From CAZAMT01 sp964486145 (GTDB lineage: Bacteria; Bacteroidota; Bacteroidia; Bacteroidales; JAAAOM01): DNA of 12,509 bases. A program made the position numbers and the translations under genes. The notes beneath the pieces were generated by a model. It worked only from the letters and a program-made list of their open reading frames with translations, was not told where the DNA came from and did not search any database. The stretch lies in NCBI GenBank assembly GCA_964486145.1, contig CAZAMT010000106.1:1-12509 (forward strand), read 5' to 3'. Numbering within the stretch: position 1 is the stretch's first letter; the number at the start of each line of letters is the position of its first letter. Below, one piece after another: positions 1 through 7,162 of the stretch.

Positions 1-88
1 GTTATTCATTGCTAACCAACCTGGAAAAATAAAGCGAAAAACTCTACTGTTACCCTGTTTTTCAATAACTTCAGTGATGCCAACGGGG

Positions 89-781
89 CTACTCCCTGAT
101 CCAATCGGGTGTTTCGGGCATATGTTCCGATAGTTTGTAAAACGTTAGCTTTTCGGTGAATTCGATTGTCAATATTTCAAGTGATACCAGTTTCACAAGG
201 ATATTTTCTGCCTGTTTTCTTGACACCCTTGCCATTCGGCGAAACCGTGAAAAAGTTACACGTTCATTTTCTGATAAGTACTCGAGTAACAGTTTTTCTT
301 TATCCGTAAACTTCAGAAACACCCCGGATTTCTCATGACGTTGTTGCCATGCCCGCAGTAAAACGGTATTGGCCAAAAGATTCTGATCTTTAACACGGAT
401 ATACACCATATACTTGCCAGCCTTGTCGGGAGCTGAAGTTAAGTGGTCCTTTCTTTTCGGAATGGTTACTTCCAAAATAGATTTTCCGTTGATCTCATGT
501 TTTTGATAATTGAGATCCATCGGCGGTTTACAATACATATTTGCAGCCGCATCAAGCATGAAATATTCTTCCTCGGATCTCACCCCTGCAATTGCTCCAT
601 TGTCTTTCACACCAATGAGCAATTTACCGCCATCGGTGTTTGAAAATGCAGCCAGGGTACGGGCAATCTTTTTTGAGTCTGAAATTTCAAATTTAAAATC
701 CAGTTGCTGATGTTCACCCTCTTTTATCAATTGTTTTATATGCTGCTCCTTAGACGTCTCCGATGTAATATTCTTAATCAT
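89..781 (-). CDS. AlbA_2 (Schlafen-type) putative nucleic-acid-binding protein with C-terminal winged helix
   Basis: The 230-residue protein reads as an AlbA_2 / Schlafen-type domain (about residues 21-145) followed by a winged-helix-like segment (about 158-217). Supporting motifs are EGEHQQLDFK at the domain start, then LAAFSNTDGGKLLIGVKDNG, which is the family's signature strand-loop, and a later basic strand ending in RAWQQR. AlbA_2 proteins are usually annotated as putative DNA- or RNA-binding or ATP-binding regulators, and the exact ligand cannot be read here. An in-frame ATG at 817 would add 12 residues but lies inside the upstream lipoprotein gene. I chose the ATG at 781 because it begins one base after that gene's stop, which suggests translational coupling. 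As the last gene of the minus-strand operon it may regulate the transporter or its mRNA (inference). There is no signal peptide, so it is cytoplasmic. Confidence 0.85.
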   Translation of the reverse strand: MIKNITSETSKEQHIKQLIKEGEHQQLDFKFEISDSKKIARTLAAFSNTDGGKLLIGVKDNGAIAGVRSEEEYFMLDAAANMYCKPPMDLNYQKHEINGKSILEVTIPKRKDHLTSAPDKAGKYMVYIRVKDQNLLANTVLLRAWQQRHEKSGVFLKFTDKEKLLLEYLSENERVTFSRFRRMARVSRKQAENILVKLVSLEILTIEFTEKLTFYKLSEHMPETPDWIRE

Positions 782-782
782 T

Positions 783-1670
783 TTAAAGGTCTTGTACAAA
801 TTTATTCCTGAGGGCATTAACCTCGGCAGTTAATCTTTTTACAGTTGCCTGATCAAAAATGAGTGTTTTTTTACTACCTGTTAATACCAGTTCTCCTCCT
901 TCCCTCTCCAGTTCTGCTTTTCCGACCTGCTTAAACTGCACCTCCTCAAAAACTTCCTGTATGTCATCCAATTCTGCAATGACTTCTTGTATTTGAGGAA
1001 AGTCTGTGTAATCAAGCATGTATTTATATAAATTGCCAAAAGCATATTTTTGTTCCAAAACTTTTCTTAAAATTTCATCATTTGTGTCAATTACTGAAAT
1101 TTGATTCAGGGCGAGGTAAAGCGCTTCAATGTAAGCACCTGCTGAAATCAGGGCCAGCGTCTTTTCATTGTTCGTTTCCACCAGGTAATCCACCATGAAA
1201 TTATACGATTCACGGGATATGCTCATCAATGAATCCAAATTTGCCAGGTTTTGTTGCACCCGATCTTTTACCTCGGTTTCTTCCATGTACTTAATATGCA
1301 ATGCATCACTCAAACGCTGCACTACTCCCAGGTAATCGGATGCCAGGTTCAATTTTCTGAAAATGGTTGCATAAGTAAGATCCGAAATATATATGCCCAG
1401 GTTAATGCTTTGTGATTTTGAATCAATGTACTGCGCAGAATTGTTCACCGGGTTGACCAATTCCTCTTGAAAAGCAAGTTCTTCCTGATGGATATATCTC
1501 AACATTTCTTCAGGAGAAGGAAACCTGTAGTAGATAGTTCGTTCGGTTCCGGGTGCTTTCAGCTTATCGAAATCTTCCTTCGACACGTTATCTGCCTGAT
1601 CATCGCCTGCCATTCGACAACCTGCCAAAATAACGAAGACCAGCATAAATTTATTAAATGTCCGTATCAT
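783..1670 (-). CDS. Predicted lipoprotein of unknown function, mostly helical
   Basis: The product has about 295 residues. It begins MIRTFNKFMLVFVILAGC, a short basic start, a hydrophobic core and an LAGC lipobox with the lipidated cysteine at residue 18. It should therefore be exported and anchored as a lipoprotein. The mature part is rich in Leu, Glu, Asp and Asn, has no further cysteines, and reads as predominantly alpha-helical. I recognise no enzymatic motif. An upstream in-frame ATG at 1730 would place 20 polar residues before the lipobox and overlap the preceding gene, so the ATG at 1670, 14 nt after that gene's stop, is preferred. It sits between a small secreted protein and an AlbA_2 protein downstream of a large ABC transporter. 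A role as an envelope partner of that transporter is plausible but is inference from position only. Confidence 0.8.
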   Translation of the reverse strand: MIRTFNKFMLVFVILAGCRMAGDDQADNVSKEDFDKLKAPGTERTIYYRFPSPEEMLRYIHQEELAFQEELVNPVNNSAQYIDSKSQSINLGIYISDLTYATIFRKLNLASDYLGVVQRLSDALHIKYMEETEVKDRVQQNLANLDSLMSISRESYNFMVDYLVETNNEKTLALISAGAYIEALYLALNQISVIDTNDEILRKVLEQKYAFGNLYKYMLDYTDFPQIQEVIAELDDIQEVFEEVQFKQVGKAELEREGGELVLTGSKKTLIFDQATVKRLTAEVNALRNKFVQDL

Positions 1671-1684
1671 GGTTACACGTTTTA

Positions 1685-2140
1685 TTAATTCGTTGAATGC
1701 ATCCTTGTGCCAATCAGAACCCCGGCACACCTTTCCTTTCTATCTTTCGGATCATTTCTTTCATTCGGTATACTCAATTCAAGCACCAGCCTTCGTGTTT
1801 CACGATTTGCAAATTTCAACGTATCTGCAAAAGCATTGGTTGCGTTATCGTAAATCAATTCACGGGGATCATCGGTGTATAATTTCAACTGCAAGGTATT
1901 GAATTTACGGTGTTTGCAAATGGAAATAAAATAATCGGTATTTTCGTAAGCAATGATGTGAACCTCCTTTTTTTCGCCCACCCGAAACTCCATGCTTTGG
2001 GACTGCTGATTATAGTAGTACGTAAAATCGGGGATAGGACAAAAACCAAGATGGAAATCCTTGCAACTTTGCGATTGGCCAATGCTCCATGCAAACATCA
2101 ATACAACAACAACACTTATGAATTTTTTTATTTTCAACAT
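1685..2140 (-). CDS. Small secreted protein of unknown function
   Basis: This 151-residue protein has a clear signal peptide: MLKIKK, a hydrophobic run VVVLMFAW, then a polar GQSQS region where cleavage is likely near residue 22-24. The mature protein is about 128 residues with four cysteines (C26, C34, C75, C138), enough for two disulfides if it acts outside the cytoplasm. An aromatic patch FTYYY is followed by alternating hydrophobic residues (VHIIAY, TLQLKLY, RLVLELSI), which suggests a beta-sandwich-like fold. I do not recognise the family. The gene starts 22 nt after the ABC transporter stop and ends 14 nt before the lipoprotein start, so it is very probably cotranscribed with both. It could be a periplasmic component of the transporter system, but no motif proves this. 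Confidence 0.8.
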   Translation of the reverse strand: MLKIKKFISVVVVLMFAWSIGQSQSCKDFHLGFCPIPDFTYYYNQQSQSMEFRVGEKKEVHIIAYENTDYFISICKHRKFNTLQLKLYTDDPRELIYDNATNAFADTLKFANRETRRLVLELSIPNERNDPKDRKERCAGVLIGTRMHSTN

Positions 2141-2162
2141 GTCAGATTAGCATCAAATAAAT

Positions 2163-5100
2163 TTAACGGACACGTTGGCCAAACAGTTTCCTGTTATTTT
2201 CAACAAAGTCCATGGCTTTTCTTAAAAAATCCATTTGCAAAAATATATATAAAAAAATGGTGATTACCCAAATAAATATCAAATTAAACCAAAAGGTTTC
2301 AACATTCCACATAAACAGTCTTTTCTCAGGTGCGTAAAAGTGGGCTCTTCCCAGTTTTGAATCAGGACTAAAAAAAACAGGTTCTGCTTTTCTGATGATC
2401 TCGTTATCCATAATTGAAATTTTTTGCTTTTGATTTTTTGCAGTTACAATGTCCGATATTCTATTATTCACATGATCCTCTTTCATTTTCACCAGATCAA
2501 TGCCTTTTCCCCGAAGATTCTCTATTATATTATCCTTTTCGGTAATGTAGTAATTTGTTAACTGGGTATATACAAGCCTTACTTCTTTTAAAAATGAAGA
2601 CAATTCATTGATTGTTTCCGAATTGATTTCTTCAACCCTGTTGGGGAGACTCTCCATTGTTTTGTTTTTATACTGCTCCAGGGCTTTCACCTCATTCAAT
2701 ACAAGTTTCCAGTCGTTTTGTGCCGGCAAAACATTGCTTCGAAGCTGAAAATCAATACCGGCAACGGCATTTTCAAGTTCCGGTAACAGGTAATTGGCCA
2801 TAAATGAACTGCGGCTGATTTTCCTGTCAATCTTCATAAAATGTTTTTGGTAATTGTTGCTCTTAAACTGATGAACCATCAGTCCCTCATAAGCCCAGCG
2901 TGCTATAATCATATCTCCAATTACCGGAACATATTTCGGATGTCGGATAGAAGCCGGTAACCTGTCGAAACTAAGGGTAGCCCCACTTAGCAACAATTGC
3001 GGTACCAACAATACCGGGATAAGAATGTAAATGGTTACAAGGGAACGAAAGCCGGAGGAAATATTCAATCCCAGCATGTTGGCGTTGCACGCTATGGTAA
3101 AAAACATCAGGAAAAATGGTAAGCCCATCCCCCGGATGCTGAGTAAAACATTCCCGATAAATACAAAGGTAACTGCTTGAATGGCAGATAAAATGAATAA
3201 AAATGCAATTTTCGAATGAATATATCCGGCCCTGTGTAAATGTAAAAACTGTTCACGTTGCAATATTTTCCTGTCCTGAATGATTTGCTCTGCACTCACC
3301 ATCAATCCCAGAAACATAGCCACAATAGCCATCATGAAAAGAAAAACGGGGAGGTTTTCGTTATCGAGAAAAATATATTGAGTGGTATATTCAAGTTTTT
3401 TTGTATAGCGTGAAAAATATGCAAGGATAAGAGCCAACACGGGAGCTTCAAGTAATCCAACCAGCAAATATTGCTTATCCTGTAATTTTGATTGGATGTT
3501 TCTGTGAAAAAACACACAGAATTGTTTCCAAATGCCAGGAGGCTGAAAAACATTATCAGGAAGTTTAAGTTTTCGTGCTTCCTGTTCGTTCCTGCTGTTC
3601 TGCTTCGATCGAAACTTGTGATACCAGTCAGTAGGACTAAATTTTCTGCCGGACAGCAGGTAACCGGCTGCATCCGTTTTTTTCTGTTCAATGATGTGAA
3701 AAATTTGCTCGGGGTTAACATTGCCGCAACTCAAACATTCCGATTCGGTGGCATTTAACTGGTCTGTTTCTGTTTTGAAATATGTGGTTGCATCCAGCGG
3801 GTTGCCGACAAAAATCACATATCCACCCTGATCAAGAATGATTATTTTATCAAATTGCTTGTAAATGTCTGATGATGGCTGGTGGATATTTACAATCATC
3901 AGCGCACCTTGCAGGGTCTGCGTTTTGAGTAGATCAATTAGTTTTTCAGCATCGTTGGAAGAAAGCCCGGAAGTAGGTTCATCAATAAAAAAAATGGATG
4001 GTTCTCTTATGAACTCAAGTGCAAGGTTCAACCGTTTGCGCTGCCCCCCGCTAATTACTTTCTGCAAAGGATTACCGACAATAAAATCTTTTATTTCATA
4101 CAATTCCAAATCCTTTAGAAGGTGAACGATTTTATTGTGAATTTGCTCTCTTTCAAGATTTTTTAAACATAAAAGTGCATTGTAATGCAAATTCTGGTAA
4201 ACAGTCAGTTCTTCAATTAGTAAATCATCCTGCGGAACATATCCGATAATCCCTGTTATTTCTTTCTGTTCTTTATGAACATCATGTCCGTTAATAAAAA
4301 CCTTTCCTTTGGATGGTTGCAAATTTCCATTGAGTAGATTTAACAAGGTAGTTTTCCCGGAACCGCTGCTCCCCATCACACCAATGAGCTGACCGCCCTG
4401 CTCATTCAGGTTGAACGGCTGAATCCCGGTGCTACCCTCTGGAAATCGATAGGATGCATCCTTTACCTCAAGCCGGATGTTACTGAGCCTGCCAGGAATA
4501 AACAGGATTCTGGCGACATCGGTATAATAAACCGGTGCAATTTTATAACTACGAATGGATGCCCCCTTTGATAACAGATAACACTGTTCATTGACAATTT
4601 TTCGTTCATTTACATACAATTTTTCATCACCGAGGTGGTATTTGAAAAGTATTGTATTGACCGAGGTATTGAGAAATATGATTTCACCGTCAAGACCCGC
4701 ATGATAAACATGTTCTGTTTCACCTGGTTTTCTGCCTTTTGTTCCGTGGATAATTAAAAAATCTTTTGGATGAACCAGCGATGATGAATCCCAAAATACT
4801 AAAGATTTACAATTTTCGTAATCATACGCATCAATATAAAAAATCCGTGCCATTGTGCGGATAAAATCAAATCCGGTTGCTATATTTCCTGTTGATGTGC
4901 TATGAATTTCAAGAAGACTAACAATAATCAGGATTTTCTCATGTTGGTTAAGCTCAACCTTCACTTCCTCAGCAATGATGGTTGCTTTTACTCCGAGAGC
5001 TGACAATCTTTTTTCGTAATTCCGGGCTTCTTTGGAGTACTGCCTTGCATGAAAGTCAAACATTTGCAGGTACTGCCCGGCTTCCTGCTGATTTGTAATC

Positions 5101-5213
5101 TGATAAAGATAAGCGCTTACCTTGTTTGCAGCAGCTTGTTTGTCAGTATGTTTGCTTATATTCGCGACAATTCCAAAAAGACGCATGAGGGATTTAAGCG
5201 TGCTTATGTTCAT
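2163..5213 (-). CDS. ABCG-type ABC transporter, fused ATPase-permease with N-terminal extension
   Basis: This is a 1016-residue fusion in the order used by ABCG/White half-transporters, ATPase first and then permease. Residues 1-250 are an extra cytoplasmic region: helical at first (SLMRLFGIVANISKHTDKQA, somewhat TerB-like), then a beta-rich part that might be a degenerate FHA-like sandwich. Both assignments are tentative. The ATPase has a complete motif set: Walker A GSSGSGKTT (281-289), signature SGGQR (388-392), Walker B FFIDEP (408-413) and the H-loop histidine in NIHQPSSD (444). A linker with ECLSCGNVNPEQ (cysteines 493 and 496) precedes about six membrane helices near 584-600, 623-642, 668-691, 698-718, 724-743 and 974-993. 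The roughly 185 residues between the last two helices are unusually long. The substrate is unknown. A longer reading from a TTG at 5252 exists, but the ATG at 5213 is the likelier start. It is the first gene of the minus-strand operon. Confidence 0.92.
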   Translation of the reverse strand: MNISTLKSLMRLFGIVANISKHTDKQAAANKVSAYLYQITNQQEAGQYLQMFDFHARQYSKEARNYEKRLSALGVKATIIAEEVKVELNQHEKILIIVSLLEIHSTSTGNIATGFDFIRTMARIFYIDAYDYENCKSLVFWDSSSLVHPKDFLIIHGTKGRKPGETEHVYHAGLDGEIIFLNTSVNTILFKYHLGDEKLYVNERKIVNEQCYLLSKGASIRSYKIAPVYYTDVARILFIPGRLSNIRLEVKDASYRFPEGSTGIQPFNLNEQGGQLIGVMGSSGSGKTTLLNLLNGNLQPSKGKVFINGHDVHKEQKEITGIIGYVPQDDLLIEELTVYQNLHYNALLCLKNLEREQIHNKIVHLLKDLELYEIKDFIVGNPLQKVISGGQRKRLNLALEFIREPSIFFIDEPTSGLSSNDAEKLIDLLKTQTLQGALMIVNIHQPSSDIYKQFDKIIILDQGGYVIFVGNPLDATTYFKTETDQLNATESECLSCGNVNPEQIFHIIEQKKTDAAGYLLSGRKFSPTDWYHKFRSKQNSRNEQEARKLKLPDNVFQPPGIWKQFCVFFHRNIQSKLQDKQYLLVGLLEAPVLALILAYFSRYTKKLEYTTQYIFLDNENLPVFLFMMAIVAMFLGLMVSAEQIIQDRKILQREQFLHLHRAGYIHSKIAFLFILSAIQAVTFVFIGNVLLSIRGMGLPFFLMFFTIACNANMLGLNISSGFRSLVTIYILIPVLLVPQLLLSGATLSFDRLPASIRHPKYVPVIGDMIIARWAYEGLMVHQFKSNNYQKHFMKIDRKISRSSFMANYLLPELENAVAGIDFQLRSNVLPAQNDWKLVLNEVKALEQYKNKTMESLPNRVEEINSETINELSSFLKEVRLVYTQLTNYYITEKDNIIENLRGKGIDLVKMKEDHVNNRISDIVTAKNQKQKISIMDNEIIRKAEPVFFSPDSKLGRAHFYAPEKRLFMWNVETFWFNLIFIWVITIFLYIFLQMDFLRKAMDFVENNRKLFGQRVR

Positions 5214-5362
5214 GGAAATGAAATTTGTGTTAATACTTTGATAATGCGGCAATTATACTATTCATATCTTTTTATGACACGTTATTCAAAAGGGTCATTT
5301 TCGTTCATCGGTATGTATTTATATCTTTTTTCTTTAATTTTAGGTAAATCTAATTCATCCGA
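5214..5362. promoter_or_regulatory. Divergent promoter region
   Basis: This 149-nt AT-rich region lies between the divergent starts of the ABC transporter and the response regulator and must hold both promoters. For the plus strand, TATCTTTT at 5322-5329 resembles the Bacteroidota -7 element TAnnTTTG, with a weak TTTTCG about 18 nt upstream. For the minus strand, TATAATTG (complement of 5250-5257) is a possible -7 element without a convincing -33 partner. Neither is a perfect match. No operator-like palindrome stands out. Confidence 0.35.
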
Positions 5363-6376
5363 ATGGAAAACCAAAAAACGATTTTAATAGTCGACGATCA
5401 GGAAGTTGGACGGACACTTCTGGAGTCCATTCTCTACAAAGAAAATTTCGATCTTTTATTTGCTGTTGACGGAGAAGAAGCTTTTAACCAGACCAAAACG
5501 GAAAAACCCGACCTCATCCTTTTGGATGTGATGATGCCCAAATCGGATGGCTATCAAACCTGTCAGAAAATTCGGGCGGATAAAGAAATCCAGGATATCC
5601 CTATCATTCTTGTCACCGCTTTGGATGATCGCGATTCACGTATCCGTGGATTTGAAGCCGGTGCGAATGATTACATCACCAAACCCATTGATCGCTCGGA
5701 ACTGCTGGCGCGATCAAAAAATCTGATCAAACTGTATGAATACAAAACCATTCTCAATAACCAGCAAAACAAAAGTACGATCGGCAATGTACCAGCCGAC
5801 GAAGATGCTTTAACGAATCTGCAATTACCGGAAAAAGCCGGTTTACCTGCAAATTCAATATTTACCATGCATGCAAGAATTACCGGTGATGGAGTAACCA
5901 ATAAAATTTTTAGGTACTTTTTTTACCAGCAATCGGGTAAAATATTCGGACTTTTTATAGATCCAGCAGCAAGTTTACAATATTTGAATATGTTTCAGGA
6001 TGCATTACTGACCGGCCAGTTTAATTTTAACTCTTTCCGGCAGCGTGCAGGCAACTTTGATTATCTCATCCTCGTCATTGACAGGATTCGGCACCTGGTT
6101 CAATGTAGGTCAAACCGTATTTCCTGCATGGTTTATGGTGAAAATAAAATTACCTCTGTTTTTACTTCGTCAACGGAAGAAAAACAGGAATTCGCACCGG
6201 AGGATGCTGTTATCATTGCCAGCCAGAAACATATGGAAAAAATATTTGAATCAGAAATGCTAAGTGAGGCACTTAAAAATACAGATGGCTCTTTTAACAC
6301 ATCAAAAATTATTGAAGAATTTCGTTTGCAAATGAAAAGTACGGATGTGGATATGCATTTTTTCAAAATAGGTTAA
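5363..6376 (+). CDS. Response regulator with degenerate SpoIIE/PP2C-like output domain
   Basis: This 337-residue protein starts with a complete receiver domain (about 5-125): acidic pair D11-D12, phosphorylation site D55 in LILLDVMMPKSDG, T85 in VTALDD, and K107 in ITKPID. After a short linker, the C-terminal half (about 165-337) shows no HTH, GGDEF or HD motif. Its pattern resembles a SpoIIE/PP2C-type phosphatase: GKIFGLFIDPAAS where active enzymes read G-x-GDVSGKG, SCMVYGENKITSVF in the middle, FAPEDAVIIAS where active enzymes read L-x-PGD-LLLYTDG, and TDVDMHFFKIG at the end where a DD-T strand is expected. Most metal-binding residues are replaced, so it is probably an inactive phosphatase fold, as in RssB, acting by protein binding. 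The REC call is firm and the output call is my inference. It is transcribed divergently from the transporter and probably serves the kinase at 9045. Confidence 0.9.
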   Translation: MENQKTILIVDDQEVGRTLLESILYKENFDLLFAVDGEEAFNQTKTEKPDLILLDVMMPKSDGYQTCQKIRADKEIQDIPIILVTALDDRDSRIRGFEAGANDYITKPIDRSELLARSKNLIKLYEYKTILNNQQNKSTIGNVPADEDALTNLQLPEKAGLPANSIFTMHARITGDGVTNKIFRYFFYQQSGKIFGLFIDPAASLQYLNMFQDALLTGQFNFNSFRQRAGNFDYLILVIDRIRHLVQCRSNRISCMVYGENKITSVFTSSTEEKQEFAPEDAVIIASQKHMEKIFESEMLSEALKNTDGSFNTSKIIEEFRLQMKSTDVDMHFFKIG

Positions 6377-6550
6377 CCTTTGTATGCTGATATTTGTATG
6401 TCAGCTAATTATTTCTGACAGTTTCATTGAATGGAGCACGGATTAAGAATACTTGATGAGATATAAGTTTCCGGTGAAAGGAAATCAGCAGTTATAAAGA
6501 GTTGCCAACAATACAGGACGACACAGGATTTGGAAATGATTCGTATTTGG
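6377..6550. other. Intergenic region with small overlapping repeats
   Basis: No gene is visible between the response regulator stop and the antitoxin operator. Just after the stop lies a direct repeat TTTGTATG at 6379-6386 and 6393-6400. It overlaps two alternative short hairpins: GCTGA/TCAGC (6386-6390 with 6401-6405) and TGTCAG/CTGACA (6399-6404 with 6415-6420). Neither is followed by a clean T-run, so a terminator is only possible. The left arm of the repeat that brackets the toxin-antitoxin pair begins at 6501. Confidence 0.3.
6501..6514 (+). repeat. Left arm of 14-bp inverted repeat flanking the toxin-antitoxin pair
   Basis: The sequence GTTGCCAACAATAC matches the reverse complement of 7139-7152 (GTTGCCAACAGTAC) at 13 of 14 positions. 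The core GTTGCCAAC is itself nearly palindromic. The two arms enclose the parD/parE-like genes and little else, which suggests a cassette boundary. Confidence 0.6.
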
Positions 6551-6578
6551 TGTAAATTTACATCAAAAATATGCTATT
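6545..6578 (+). promoter_or_regulatory. Antitoxin promoter with palindromic operator
   Basis: A perfect 12-bp palindrome TGTAAATTTACA lies at 6551-6562 and ends 16 bases before the antitoxin ATG. It is flanked by TTTGG (6546-6550) and, 19 bases later, TATGCTAT (6570-6577), a rough fit to the Bacteroidota -33/-7 spacing. RHH antitoxins of the ParD/CopG type usually repress their own promoter through such short inverted repeats, so this is the likely autoregulatory operator. The palindrome is seen directly and the role is inferred. Confidence 0.55.
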
Positions 6579-6824
6579 ATGGCTAGACAAAGTGTTTCGT
6601 TTACAAAACCAAACGATGAGTGGTTAAAAATGCAAGTTGATAATAAAGAATACACTAGCAAAAGTGAAGTAGTTAACGATTTGATTCGGCAAGCAAGAAA
6701 GCAGCAAGTACATATTGATTGGATTAGAGCAAAATTAGAAAAGTCTGAAAAAAGTGGATGTACAGATGAAACTAAAGAACAGATTTTAAAACAATCAAAG
6801 TCTATGCTAGATGGCCAAATATAG
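6579..6824 (+). CDS. ParD-like type II antitoxin (ribbon-helix-helix)
   Basis: This 81-residue protein opens with MARQSVSFTKPNDEWLKMQV, a short beta strand followed by a helix, then KEYTSKSEVVNDLIRQARK. This is the ribbon-helix-helix DNA-binding pattern of ParD/CopG antitoxins, including the S-x-S-E-V-V-x-D-L-I segment. The charged C-terminal tail (about 45-81) would wrap around and neutralise the toxin. It overlaps the toxin gene by 14 bases, the usual antitoxin-first arrangement. The ATG at 6579 is chosen because it directly precedes the RHH strand and follows a palindromic operator. ParD antitoxins bind ParE and repress their own operon. The composition is AT-rich, and the gene sits inside flanking inverted repeats, which is consistent with acquisition as a cassette. 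Confidence 0.9.
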   Translation: MARQSVSFTKPNDEWLKMQVDNKEYTSKSEVVNDLIRQARKQQVHIDWIRAKLEKSEKSGCTDETKEQILKQSKSMLDGQI

Positions 6825-7098
6825 ATTAAGTAATGAGGCCAAAGCTGACTTGATTAGAATTCATCATTATGGAGTAGGAAAGTTCGGGATGGCGCAAGCA
6901 GATAAATATTTTGATTCTTTCTTTGATTATTTTGAGATCTTAGCTCAACGACCTTTTTCATTTGAATCAATAGATTATATTAAAGAGGGATATAGCCGAT
7001 GTGTTTGTGGAGTTGATAGCATTTATTACCGAGTTGAGAATGGAATTGTTGAAATCATGGCGATTGATGGTAGACAAGATTTTAATAATGTTCTATAA
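6811..7098 (+). CDS. ParE/RelE-superfamily toxin
   Basis: The 95-residue product fits the ParE branch of the RelE/ParE toxin fold. It has the N-terminal KADLIRIHHYGVGKFG helix, the AQADKYFDSFFDYFEILAQRP second helix, the GYSRCVCGVDSIYYRV strand pair and a final VEIMAIDGRQDF. Length and motif order match full-length ParE, so it appears intact. ParE toxins usually poison DNA gyrase, while some relatives act on ribosomes. The sequence favours ParE because it lacks the basic catalytic set of RelE, but the target is not proven. Its ATG lies 14 bases upstream of the end of the antitoxin gene, so the two are translationally coupled. The pair lies between two signal-transduction genes and has no apparent connection to them. 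Confidence 0.88.
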   Translation: MAKYRLSNEAKADLIRIHHYGVGKFGMAQADKYFDSFFDYFEILAQRPFSFESIDYIKEGYSRCVCGVDSIYYRVENGIVEIMAIDGRQDFNNVL

Positions 7099-7138
7099 TG
7101 GATTTTAATTATTTCAAACGATTCACGTACTGATAGAA

Positions 7139-7152
7139 GTACTGTTGGCAAC
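7139..7152 (-). repeat. Right arm of 14-bp inverted repeat flanking the toxin-antitoxin pair
   Basis: The plus strand reads GTACTGTTGGCAAC, the reverse complement of the left arm at 6501-6514 with one mismatch. It begins 41 bases after the toxin gene stop and directly precedes the branched palindrome at 7163-7255. Confidence 0.6.
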
Positions 7153-7162
7153 CCACAATATA

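Noticed and set aside
1..88. Start of a further minus-strand gene at the left edge (ATG at 7-9)
   Set aside because: Only three codons would lie in the window, so nothing supports coding. The 88 bases otherwise show no clear terminator or gene.
1671..1730. Longer start of the lipoprotein gene at 1730
   Set aside because: It would bury the signal peptide behind 20 polar residues and overlap the upstream gene. The lipobox fits the ATG at 1670.
3332..3721. Open frames overlapping the transporter in other frames (also 3865-4125 and 11195-11581)
   Set aside because: They lie wholly inside well-supported genes with complete domain motifs and show no protein-like pattern of their own.
5214..5252. 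Extension of the ABC transporter to a TTG start at 5252
   Set aside because: The extra 13 residues start from a rare codon, and an ATG at 5213 precedes a sensible N-terminus. The stretch also fits as promoter or leader.
6811..7098. Assigning the toxin as an mRNA-cleaving RelE
   Set aside because: The sequence fits ParE better in its helices and C-terminus, and the RelE catalytic basic residues are not evident. The target remains unproven.
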